Assembly: GCA_902778995.1 (NCBI GenBank)
Contig: CACYZW010000055.1
Span: forward strand, 1-46,537
Reading direction: 5' to 3'
Length of the DNA: 46,537 nt
From: an uncultured Eubacteriales bacterium
Lineage (GTDB): Bacteria > Bacillota > Clostridia > Christensenellales > Aristaeellaceae
In this document: piece by piece, positions 39,380-46,537 of the stretch
Layout of the letters: every line of letters starts with the position of its first letter
Position numbering within the stretch: position 1 is the first letter of the stretch
Notes under the pieces: model-generated
What the model was told of the DNA's origin: nothing
Database searches by the model: none
The model's input: only the letters and a program-made list of their open reading frames with translations
Translations under genes and position numbers: made by a program

Positions 39380-41076
39380 TGACTGGTGCGCAGATATTGA
39401 TGGAATGCCTGCTGGAGCAGGAGGTGGACACCGTTTTCGGCTTCCCTGGGGGAACGATCATGCACGTCTATGACGAGCTTCTGAACTACCCCGCCATACA
39501 CCACATACTCACGGCCCACGAGCAGGGCGCCTGCCATGCGGCGGACGGCTATGCCCGTTCCACCGGCAGGGTCGGGGTATGCTTCGCCACCTCGGGGCCC
39601 GGGGCGACCAACCTGGTCACCGGCATCGCCACGGCATACATGGATTCCTCTCCGGTGGTCTGCATCTCCTGCAACGTGAGCCTGTCCCTGCTGGGCAAGG
39701 ATTCCTTTCAGGAGGTGGACATCACCGGCGTGACCATGCCCATCACCAAGTGCAATTACCTGGTGCGGGATGTGGGAGACCTGGCCGACACCGTGCGCGA
39801 GGCCTTCGCCATCGCCCGCAGCGGCAGGCCCGGCCCGGTGCTGATCGACATTCCCAGGAACGTGACCCAGGACATGGCCGATTACACGCCGCTGGCCCGG
39901 GACGGACACGGCAAGGTGGGACGGCTGGGCCAGCTGATGAAGCGCTCCAGCCAGAACTTTCGGGCCGCCGAGCCGGATTATCGGGACATCGACATACTCG
40001 TTGACATGATACGCGCCGCCCAGCGGCCCATGGTGATCTGCGGCGGCGGCGTGGTGCGCAGCCGGGCGGACCGGGAATTGGAGACCTTCGCCAACCGCAT
40101 CGACGCCCCCGTGGGCATCACCGTGATGGGCGCGGGCGGCTTTCGGGGGCTGAATCCGCTGGCGACGGGGCTGGTGGGCATGCACGGCAGCCAGGCCAGC
40201 AACATGGCCGTGGACGCCTGCGACCTGCTGATCGCGGTGGGCTGCCGGTTTTCCGACCGGGTGGCGCTCAGGCCCAGGAGCTTCGCCCGCAACGCGAAGG
40301 TGGTGCAGATCGACATCGACCGCAGCGAGATCAACAAGAACGTGGAGACCGATCACCACATCGTCGGCGACGCGAAGCGGGTTCTGGCGCTGCTGAACGA
40401 GCGCCTGGAGCAGATGGACCACGCCAAGTGGAAGGAATATGTGTTTTCCTACAAGACCCAGACGGAGTACGACGAGGCCGCAGATCACATGACCCCCGGC
40501 CAGGTGCTGGACGCCATCGCCCGCATCGTGCCGAACTACACCATATTCGCCACCGACGTGGGCCAGCACCAGATGTGGGCCATACAGCACCTGCATTTCG
40601 AATACTGCGGCCAGCTGGTGACCTCCGGCGGCTACGGCACGATGGGCTTCGGCCTGGGCGCGGCCATTGGGGCCCAGGTGGGCAACCCGGAAATGCCCGT
40701 GGTGCTGATCACCGGCGACGGCAGCTTCCGTATGAACCTGAACGAGCTGTCCACGGTGCAATACTACGGCCTGCCCATCATCGTCGTGCTGTTCAACAAC
40801 GGGACGCTGGGCATGGTGCGCCAGTGGCAGACGCTGTCCTGCAACGGCAGGCACAGCCAGACCACGCTGGATCGCGGCCCGGACTTCGTGAAGCTGGCGG
40901 ATGCCTATGGGATCAAGGGCTTCCGGGTGACGGATGTGACGGAGCTGGAGGCGGCCTTGACGGAGGCCTTCGTGGCCAGGGTTCCCGCAGTGATCGACTG
41001 CGCCATCGACATCGACGAGATGGTGCGGCCCATGGTGGGCGGCGGCAGCCATATCACCAGGTTCATGGTGGATTGA
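39373..41076 (+). CDS. ilvB: Acetolactate synthase, large catalytic subunit
   Basis: 567 residues. It condenses two pyruvates, or pyruvate with 2-oxobutyrate, in the first shared step of valine, leucine and isoleucine synthesis, using ThDP, Mg2+ and FAD. The catalytic Glu is E50 in LTAHEQGACHAADGYARSTG; the central FAD-binding region and the C-terminal ThDP motif GDGSFRMNLNELSTVQYYGLPIIVVLFNN are intact. The anabolic assignment is supported by the regulatory subunit 13 bases downstream. GGGGAGGAAACG decides the start. No ilvC or ilvD is present in the window. Confidence 0.96.
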   Translation: MLMTGAQILMECLLEQEVDTVFGFPGGTIMHVYDELLNYPAIHHILTAHEQGACHAADGYARSTGRVGVCFATSGPGATNLVTGIATAYMDSSPVVCISCNVSLSLLGKDSFQEVDITGVTMPITKCNYLVRDVGDLADTVREAFAIARSGRPGPVLIDIPRNVTQDMADYTPLARDGHGKVGRLGQLMKRSSQNFRAAEPDYRDIDILVDMIRAAQRPMVICGGGVVRSRADRELETFANRIDAPVGITVMGAGGFRGLNPLATGLVGMHGSQASNMAVDACDLLIAVGCRFSDRVALRPRSFARNAKVVQIDIDRSEINKNVETDHHIVGDAKRVLALLNERLEQMDHAKWKEYVFSYKTQTEYDEAADHMTPGQVLDAIARIVPNYTIFATDVGQHQMWAIQHLHFEYCGQLVTSGGYGTMGFGLGAAIGAQVGNPEMPVVLITGDGSFRMNLNELSTVQYYGLPIIVVLFNNGTLGMVRQWQTLSCNGRHSQTTLDRGPDFVKLADAYGIKGFRVTDVTELEAALTEAFVARVPAVIDCAIDIDEMVRPMVGGGSHITRFMVD

Positions 41077-41089
41077 GGAGGCGGCGGCG

Positions 41090-41641
41090 ATGAATGAAAT
41101 CAAGAGGCATACCCTGGCGGTGCTGGTGGACAACGAGGCGGGCGTGCTGTCCCGCGTGGCGCGGCTGTTCTCCGGCAAGGGCTACAACATCGAATCGCTG
41201 GCCGTGGGGACCACCCACGACCCGGCCGTTTCCCGCATCACCATCGAGGTGTTGACCGACGAGAAGCAGGCGGGGCTGATCTGCAGCCAGCTGCGCAAGC
41301 TGATCTGCGTGCATTCGGTCAAGCGGCTGGACGCGGAGCGCACCATCCGGCGGGAGCTGGTGCTGATCAAGGTGTCCGCCTCCACCCACGAGGCGCGCAA
41401 CGAGATCGTACAGATCGCCAGCCTCTTCCACGCGTCCATCATCGACGTGTCCACCGGCTCGCTGACCATCGCCCTGATCGGCGACGAGAGCCAGGCCGAG
41501 ACCATACAGACCCTGCTGGGCGAAATCGGCATCATGGAGCTGGTGCGCACCGGCATGGTGGCCCTGGAGCGCGGCCAGTATACCATCGACGAGCAGACCA
41601 AGGAAAAGGACGAGTTCGATTACGGGAAGAACGTCCTGTGA
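41090..41641 (+). CDS. ilvN: Acetolactate synthase, small regulatory subunit
   Basis: 183 residues. The N-terminal ACT domain HTLAVLVDNEAGVLSRVARLFSGKGYNIESLAVG, with its effector-binding loop, senses valine and activates the large subunit. A second ACT-like C-terminal domain (ELVLIKVSASTHEARNEIVQIA onwards) follows. This is the long form with about 180 residues. GAGGAGGCGG precedes the ATG; 13 bases after ilvB. Confidence 0.95.
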   Translation: MNEIKRHTLAVLVDNEAGVLSRVARLFSGKGYNIESLAVGTTHDPAVSRITIEVLTDEKQAGLICSQLRKLICVHSVKRLDAERTIRRELVLIKVSASTHEARNEIVQIASLFHASIIDVSTGSLTIALIGDESQAETIQTLLGEIGIMELVRTGMVALERGQYTIDEQTKEKDEFDYGKNVL

Positions 41642-41667
41642 CATAAAATAACAGACATAGATATAAT
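41638..41667 (+). promoter_or_regulatory. Possible promoter of the NYN/LOTUS gene
   Basis: GTGACA (41638-41643) and TATAAT (41662-41667), 18 bases apart, overlapping the ilvN stop codon. It would let the next gene be expressed apart from ilvBN. Confidence 0.55.
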
Positions 41668-41683
41668 ATAGGAAGGATAAGCT

Positions 41684-42664
41684 ATGGGGAAATCCAATTT
41701 TGCGGTATTTGTGGATCTGGAGAACGTGGGGGCGAAGGAATCGCTGCTGCTCTCCATCATTGAAAAGGTCAAGATACGCGGGGACATACTGCTGGGGAAG
41801 GTGTATGGCTACACCGACCGCTATACCGATCTAAAGCCGGTGCTGCTGTCGAACACCTTCGCGGTGGTGCCCTCGCTGCGCTGGGGGAAGGTACAGAAGA
41901 ACAACCTGGACATACAGCTGGTGATCGACGCCATGGAGGTGGCCTACACCAATCCGCTGATCGACAGCTTTTGCATCGTGTCCGGCGACAGCGATTACAC
42001 GCCCCTGGTGGGACGGCTGAAGAGCATGGGCAAGCATGTGCTGGGCATCTCCCGCTCGGAGGCGGCCTCCGGGATATTCGTCAACGCCTGCAACGAATTC
42101 GTGTTTCTGGAATCCGTGGCCAAGCGCCCGCCGAAGAAGACCAAAAAGCAGGAGAGCACCTCCGAGGACGGGGACATCAACGCGCTGGTGGGCCAGGTGG
42201 AGACCATCGTGGGCGACCAGGACGAGGAGCAGATGTATGCCAGCGAGCTGAAAAACACACTGCTGCGCCTGCGTCCCGATTTCTCGGAGAAGAGCTATGG
42301 CTGCGCGACGTTCGGAAAACTGGTGGAGCAGATCACCAAGCATTCCGACAAGCTGGTCTCCTGGACGGAAAACTCGGCGCTGGTCATCGGCCTTGAAGCC
42401 GAGCCGGAGGAGAAGGAGCCCAAGCTGGACAAGAACAACTGGCTGCCCGCCTTCGAGCAGGCCCTGGAGCACTTCAAGGACGAGGGCTTCGAGCGCGTGA
42501 ACCCCTCCATCCTCAAGGCCACCATACAGGCCGACTATCCCAGCTTTGAAGAGAAGCAGATCGGCTTCAAGCGCTTCAGCGACGTGATGAAGGCCCTTGA
42601 AAAGAAGGGCCTGCTGGTGATCGAGATGGACGACGCGCACACGATGCTGCTGAGGATATGCTGA
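41684..42664 (+). CDS. NYN-domain RNase-like protein with LOTUS/OST-HTH domains
   Basis: 326 residues. The N-terminal NYN (LabA/DUF88) domain has FAVFVDLENVG, NNLDIQLVIDAMEVAY and IVSGDSDYTPLVGRLKSMGKHVLGI, so the PIN-like acidic residues D11, D74-type and D103-type positions appear intact. After a charged linker (KKTKKQESTSEDGD) come two winged OST-HTH/LOTUS-like regions, about 170-235 (SELKNTLLRLRPDFSEKSYGCATFGKLVEQ) and 250-326 (the QIGFKRFSDVMKALEKKGLLVIE segment). LOTUS domains bind RNA, and combined NYN/LOTUS proteins are thought to process RNA. GAAGG before the ATG. Function in bacteria is poorly known. Confidence 0.87.
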   Translation: MGKSNFAVFVDLENVGAKESLLLSIIEKVKIRGDILLGKVYGYTDRYTDLKPVLLSNTFAVVPSLRWGKVQKNNLDIQLVIDAMEVAYTNPLIDSFCIVSGDSDYTPLVGRLKSMGKHVLGISRSEAASGIFVNACNEFVFLESVAKRPPKKTKKQESTSEDGDINALVGQVETIVGDQDEEQMYASELKNTLLRLRPDFSEKSYGCATFGKLVEQITKHSDKLVSWTENSALVIGLEAEPEEKEPKLDKNNWLPAFEQALEHFKDEGFERVNPSILKATIQADYPSFEEKQIGFKRFSDVMKALEKKGLLVIEMDDAHTMLLRIC

Positions 42665-42685
42665 CTGTCATATGGAGGAACAGAA

Positions 42686-44446
42686 ATGACCTGGGATCTT
42701 TCCAAGCTCTATGCGTCCTTTGACGCACCGGAATACCTGAATGATGTCGAGGAGATGAAAAAGACTGCGGAAGCCGCAGTGGTACAAGCTCGGGATATGG
42801 GAGCAGTGACTGTGCCTGCGCTGGAGGAGGCGATCCGCGTAAACGAAAAAGCGGTGACGCTGGCCACAAAGACCATGTCCTTCGCCCAGCTGTCGCTGGC
42901 GGCGGATGCGGGCTGCGAGGCGGCTGCGGCGGCCTATACCCGGCTTTTGCCGGTGATGAACCGCATGGAGGAGGCGTCCAGCGCCCTGAGCGCAAAGCTG
43001 GGGCCGGTGGAGGACTTGGACGCGCTGATCGCCGAAAGCCCGTTGCTGACAGCCCACGCCTTCCTTTTGAAGCAGTATCAGCGCAACGCCAGGCACGTGA
43101 TCGACCCGGCGCTGGAGCCCACGGTGCTGAGGATGCAGATGACCGGCGGCTCCGCCTGGGAGCAGCTTCGGGATCAGCTGGACGGTACCCACATGGTGGA
43201 TATGGCTGTGGACGGGGAGACGCGCGCGCTGCCCCTGTCTGAGGTGCGGGGCATGGCCTACAGCCCGGACGCGTCGGTTCGCAAGGCGGCCTACGAGGCC
43301 GAGCTGGCCGCCTATCCGAAGATGGAGATCCCGATGGCGGCCTGCCTGAACGGCATCAAGGGCGAGGCGCTGACGCTTTGCGCGCTGAAGCATTACGATT
43401 CGGTGCTGGACATGGCCCTGGACGGGGCCAACATGGACCGGGCCACCCTTGACGCGCTGATAGGGGCCATGGAGGAGAGCCTGCCCATGTTCCGCAGGTA
43501 CTTCCGGCTGAAGGCGAAGCTGCTGGGCTACGAGGGCGGCCTGAAATTCTACGACCTGTTCGCCCCGGTGGGGAAGGCGAAGGGAGATTACACCCCCGAG
43601 GACGCCCGGGCCATACTGGTTCGTGAGCTTGGCGCGTTCAGCCCCCGCATGGCGGATATGATCGATCGCGCCTTCGACGAGCGCTGGATCGACATGTTCC
43701 CCCGGGAGGGCAAGGGCGGCGGCGCGTTCTGCAGCGGCGTGCATCCGCTGGGCATAAGCTACGTGCTGACCAATTTCGACGGCAATTACGGCTCTGTCAG
43801 CACCCTGGCCCACGAGCTGGGCCACGCCTACCACAACGAGTGCATGCGGGACGTGCCGATCCTGATGGCGGACTATCCCATGCCCCTGGCGGAGACGGCC
43901 TCCATATTCAACGAAACCCTTCTGGCGCAGACAATGCTGGAAAAGGCCGACAGGGACACGCGCATTGCCCTGCTGGAGCAACAGCTTTCCGACGCCGCCC
44001 AGGTGATCGTGGACATTCTCAGCCGCTACCTGTTCGAGCGCGAGGTCATCGCCCGCCGCTCCGACGCCACCCTCAGCCCCCGGGAGCTGTGCCAGGTCAT
44101 GCTGGAGGCCCAGAAAAAGACCTATGGCGACGGCCTGGACCCGGATTGCATGCACCCCTACATGTGGGCCTGCAAGAGCCACTACTATTCCACCGCCGTG
44201 CACTTCTACAACTTCCCCTACGCCTTCGGGCAGCTGTTCGCCGTGGGCGTGTACGCGCTGTACGCGCAGAAGGGCCCGGACTTCCTGCCCGACTATGAAA
44301 AGCTGCTGCGCTTCGCCGGCAGCGGCAGTGTGCGCGATGTGGCCGCCTCGGTGGGCATCGACGTGACGGACGTGGGCTTCTGGCGGGGAAGCCTGAAGGT
44401 GTTCGAGGAAAAGCTGGACGAGCTGGAGCGCCTGACAGGGGCTTGA
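42686..44446 (+). CDS. pepF: M3-family oligoendopeptidase (PepF type)
   Basis: 586 residues. A cytosolic zinc metallopeptidase that degrades oligopeptides of about 6-20 residues. The zinc motif is HELGHAYHNE (H376, E377, H380), with a downstream E in ETASIFNETLL as third ligand. The helical prolyl-type groove domains around it are as expected and length is close to 600. GGAGGAACAGAA precedes the ATG. It follows the NYN gene by 21 bases and its stop overlaps the possible TTG of the TIR gene. Confidence 0.95.
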   Translation: MTWDLSKLYASFDAPEYLNDVEEMKKTAEAAVVQARDMGAVTVPALEEAIRVNEKAVTLATKTMSFAQLSLAADAGCEAAAAAYTRLLPVMNRMEEASSALSAKLGPVEDLDALIAESPLLTAHAFLLKQYQRNARHVIDPALEPTVLRMQMTGGSAWEQLRDQLDGTHMVDMAVDGETRALPLSEVRGMAYSPDASVRKAAYEAELAAYPKMEIPMAACLNGIKGEALTLCALKHYDSVLDMALDGANMDRATLDALIGAMEESLPMFRRYFRLKAKLLGYEGGLKFYDLFAPVGKAKGDYTPEDARAILVRELGAFSPRMADMIDRAFDERWIDMFPREGKGGGAFCSGVHPLGISYVLTNFDGNYGSVSTLAHELGHAYHNECMRDVPILMADYPMPLAETASIFNETLLAQTMLEKADRDTRIALLEQQLSDAAQVIVDILSRYLFEREVIARRSDATLSPRELCQVMLEAQKKTYGDGLDPDCMHPYMWACKSHYYSTAVHFYNFPYAFGQLFAVGVYALYAQKGPDFLPDYEKLLRFAGSGSVRDVAASVGIDVTDVGFWRGSLKVFEEKLDELERLTGA

Positions 44447-44466
44447 CGGCAGAGGTTTACTCTACA

Positions 44467-45873
44467 ATGGAAGAATTCGCGTATGACGCTTTTATCAGCT
44501 ATTCTCATCGCGACCTTAAATGGGCGCGCTGGATACAGGAGAAGCTGGAGACCTTCCACATACCCGACGAAGAGGGGGAACCGTTCACGAAACGCCGTCG
44601 CCTGCGCGTGTTCCGGGATCAGACGGATCTGGCCGGGGTGGAGGTGACGGCGTCGCTGCGCCGGGAACTGCGCGCGTCGCGGTATTTGGTGGTCGTATGC
44701 TCTCCCAACAGCGCTGCTTCCCGGTGGGTCAACGATGAAGTGGTCTACTTTGAAAGTCTGGGGCGGCGGGATCAGATCGTCGCCTTTATCGTTTCCGGCG
44801 AGCCGGACAGCGACGCGGCGGCGTTGGAGTGCTATCCACCCGCCATGCGCGCCACCGACGATCGCCATCTGCTGGGCGCGAACGTGCAGGAGATTGGTCG
44901 GAACAAGGCGTTTTTGAAGGTCGTTTCCCTGCTGATTGGCATGCGCTTCAACCGGCTGGTGGATCGGGAGAAGCAGCGCAGGCGAAGAAGCATCGCGAGC
45001 GTTGCGGCGGTGCTGCTGGTCGTTTCGGCGTCGATCGCGGCGCTGCTCTGGCGCAACGCGGCGATTTCCCGCCGGAATCGGGCGCTGTCGAAGGACGCCT
45101 ATGGCGCCGCCATCGTCGCCTTTGCCCAAAGCGATGCCATCACGCCGGAGGATTTTGAGCGCATCAGGGATTCGGCGAAGGCTGGGAACACCTATGCCGC
45201 GACGCTGCTCGGGGACTGCTATGGCAAGGGCTGGGGCGTGGAACGGGACGACGCGCAAGCCTTTGAATGGTACAGGCGGGCCGCAGAGGGCGGAGAGACC
45301 ATAGGGATGATCGCCCTGGCGAACTGCTATATTTTCGGCACGGGCACCGAGGCCGATCCCGGGGAATCCTTCAAATGGAACATGCGCGCCGCAGAAACGG
45401 GCTCGGCGGAGGCCATGCTGAACGTGGCCCTGGACTACGAGGGGGGCCACGGCACGGAAAGAGACCCGGAAGCGGCGTTCAGATGGTACAGGGAATCCGC
45501 GTTGAAGGGCTATGACCTTGCCATGTATAACCTGGCGCGCTGCTATCGCGCCGGCATCGGCACGAAGGTCAACCTTGTGAAGTCATTTTATTGGATGCGG
45601 GAGCTGGCGAACCTGGAAAATGCCGAGGCCATGTACAATCTGGCGGTCATGTATCAACACGGCTACGGCACGCCGAGGAATCCGAAAGCGGCCTATGCCT
45701 GGTACCGAAGGGCTGCGGACAGCGGCGACGGCGACGCCCTTTACATGACGGGCTGGTGCATCGAGAACGGATTCGGCGTCGATGAACCCGCCCTGGAATG
45801 GTATGAGAAGGCGGCGGCAGCCGGCAGCGGGGAAGCGGCGGCGGCGCTGGAAAGGCTGGGCGCCTCCCGTTGA
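44467..45873 (+). CDS. TIR-domain protein with transmembrane helix and Sel1 repeats
   Basis: 468 residues from the ATG at 44467 (a TTG at 44443, overlapping the pepF stop, is an alternative). The TIR domain (about 1-140) reads YDAFISYSHRDLKWARWIQ, FRDQTDLAGVEV and LVVVCSPNSAASRWVNDEVVYF; E91, after W87, is where NAD-cleaving TIRs place the catalytic Glu. A basic stretch QRRRRS leads to one membrane helix (about 176-196, IASVAAVLLVVSASIAALLW). About six Sel1-like repeats fill the rest (GDCYGKGWGVERDDAQAFEWYRRAAEGG and similar), a protein-binding array. With the basic residues inside, TIR would be cytosolic and Sel1 outside. Such mixes occur in immune or signalling proteins; role unproven. Confidence 0.85.
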   Translation: MEEFAYDAFISYSHRDLKWARWIQEKLETFHIPDEEGEPFTKRRRLRVFRDQTDLAGVEVTASLRRELRASRYLVVVCSPNSAASRWVNDEVVYFESLGRRDQIVAFIVSGEPDSDAAALECYPPAMRATDDRHLLGANVQEIGRNKAFLKVVSLLIGMRFNRLVDREKQRRRRSIASVAAVLLVVSASIAALLWRNAAISRRNRALSKDAYGAAIVAFAQSDAITPEDFERIRDSAKAGNTYAATLLGDCYGKGWGVERDDAQAFEWYRRAAEGGETIGMIALANCYIFGTGTEADPGESFKWNMRAAETGSAEAMLNVALDYEGGHGTERDPEAAFRWYRESALKGYDLAMYNLARCYRAGIGTKVNLVKSFYWMRELANLENAEAMYNLAVMYQHGYGTPRNPKAAYAWYRRAADSGDGDALYMTGWCIENGFGVDEPALEWYEKAAAAGSGEAAAALERLGASR

Positions 45874-45910
45874 TCGCCGATTATCCTGAACGCCAAAGGG
45901 GTGAGAGGGG

Positions 45911-46396
45911 ATGCAGAACAGGCTTTTCATGGCCCTGTTTATATATGCCTTCCTGTCCTCCGTGGGCTGGATATTTATCTATACCGGTATAAAGGACGTA
46001 TTCGACTGGCGGAAGCGGCGGGCGCGGGAATGTGTGCCTGTCAGCGGCGTGATCGTGGACTACGTCAGGCGCGAAAAGCGCGTAAAAAGAGCAAGGGGAA
46101 GGAATCAGATCAGGACGGTGGAAGTGCGTGTCAGATGGTATCCCGTCGCGGAATACCGTGTCGGCGAACGGGTTTACCGGCGTGAATGCGAATTCAACTA
46201 CCGGGACGTCCTTGACGACAGGCCGCCCGTGGGCGAAACGCTGGACATCCGGTACGATGCGGACGATCCCTTACGCTTTCATTTAAGGGAGCAGGCGGAG
46301 TGGGCAGAGCGATTCAATGTTCAGACGATCGTGCTCGGAACGGCCTGGGTCGCCGTTTCCGTCCTCCTTACGCACCACTGCTGCCCGCTGGGTTGA
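45911..46396 (+). CDS. DUF3592-type membrane protein
   Basis: 161 residues. Two hydrophobic helices (about 5-27, FMALFIYAFLSSVGWIFIYTG, and 138-155, IVLGTAWVAVSVLLTH) flank a domain rich in beta strands: PVSGVIVDYVRREKR, VRVRWYPVAEYRVGERVYRRE and GETLDIRYDADDPLRF. The GETLDIRYDADDP phrase is typical of DUF3592. The domain may be extracellular. GAGAGGGG precedes the ATG. It lies 37 bases after the TIR gene on the same strand, so they may form a pair. Confidence 0.75.
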   Translation: MQNRLFMALFIYAFLSSVGWIFIYTGIKDVFDWRKRRARECVPVSGVIVDYVRREKRVKRARGRNQIRTVEVRVRWYPVAEYRVGERVYRRECEFNYRDVLDDRPPVGETLDIRYDADDPLRFHLREQAEWAERFNVQTIVLGTAWVAVSVLLTHHCCPLG

Positions 46397-46438
46397 GAGT
46401 GCTGTTGCCGCTCAGGGTACAACAACACTAACAGATTC

Positions 46439-46454
46439 GTTACCATTCACCATA
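46439..46454 (+). repeat. Short dispersed repeat, second copy
   Basis: GTTACCATTCACCATA is identical to the segment at 28281-28296 in the strong terminator. Here there is no matching right arm, so no terminator is formed. Confidence 0.7.
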
Positions 46455-46470
46455 TAAGCAAACTATGCAG

Positions 46471-46537
46471 GGAGGTATTGGAGGGGAGCAGCCCCTCCAA
46501 TGTTCAATCGTTCCCGGCGGCATGTACGGCGGGAACG
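46471..46537 (+). repeat. Two-hairpin dispersed repeat, copy 2
   Basis: Hairpin 1: ATTGGAGGGG (46477-46486) with CCCCTCCAAT (46492-46501). The linker again contains TTCAATCGTT. Hairpin 2: CGTTCCC (46509-46515) with GGGAACG (46531-46537) around GGCGGCATGTACGGC. Compared with copy 1 the arm bases differ yet still pair. The window ends at the last base of hairpin 2, so the element may continue. Confidence 0.7.

Overview
The window looks like chromosome of a high-GC member of the Clostridia (Firmicutes). The evidence is a Gram-positive PolC-type DNA polymerase III with a built-in exonuclease, MutS2, LuxS, ZapA, a YfcE-type phosphoesterase and the conserved order frr-uppS-cdsA-dxr-rseP-ispG. Most genes are GC-rich and carry good Shine-Dalgarno sites. 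Placement near the Christensenellales-type gut lineages is an impression from protein style, not something I can prove. No rRNA, CRISPR array, phage or complete insertion sequence is visible. There is one tRNA, Leu with anticodon TAA.

Layout. 1-910: an AT-richer islet with a PIN-domain protein and an overlapping small partner, a probable toxin-antitoxin-like pair. 959-6996 (minus): a MATE transporter and polC, separated by a structured repeat zone. 7140-9206 (plus): a multi-pass membrane protein and a K+-channel-like protein split over two frames. 17119-9346 (minus): a long operon for ribosome recycling, undecaprenyl and phospholipid precursors, isoprenoid synthesis and a site-2 protease, ending in three accessory genes (GNAT, flavin-fold oxidoreductase, CatB/Vat-like acetyltransferase). 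In many Clostridia polC follows ispG directly; here about 4 kb of accessory genes lies between them. 17378-21367: CapA-like phosphoesterase, tRNA-Leu, secreted 5'-nucleotidase, YfcE. 21686-24299: an E2-fold protein coupled to an acyl-CoA-ligase-like enzyme. 24593-28125: a Myb/SANT regulator resembling RsfA, luxS, a nucleotidyltransferase and a secreted SH3 protein. 28400-33477: zapA, a U32 peptidase-family protein and mutS2. 33762-38891: a two-component system, an HtrA-like protease, and a convergent secreted transglutaminase-like protein. 39293-46396: a putative leader peptide, ilvBN, a NYN/LOTUS protein, pepF, a TIR-TM-Sel1 protein and a DUF3592 protein.

The most unusual content is between genes. 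I see: (i) a 150-bp MITE-like element with 12-bp terminal inverted repeats and an 8-bp target duplication (16264-16429), with a decayed relative at 18594; (ii) a second MITE-like family with 16-bp inverted ends (24441, 28123, 39031, 39107); (iii) inverted pairs of heptamer arrays (GGAAYNN units) at 13.2, 16.5 and 33.5 kb, one of which encodes the last residues of Dxr; (iv) a repeat of two hairpins whose arms covary (2481 and 46471). Stop codons of polC and rseP lie inside hairpins and one stop codon lies in a MITE end.

Candidate new biology worth testing: a 28-codon leader ORF with a Val-Ile-Val-Ile-Val run overlapping the ilvB start, next to a decayed MITE that may supply promoter sequence; the TIR-TM-Sel1 protein; the PIN pair; the E2-fold/ligase pair lacking the usual catalytic His; and a forespore-type (sigma-G/F) promoter before the RsfA-like gene.
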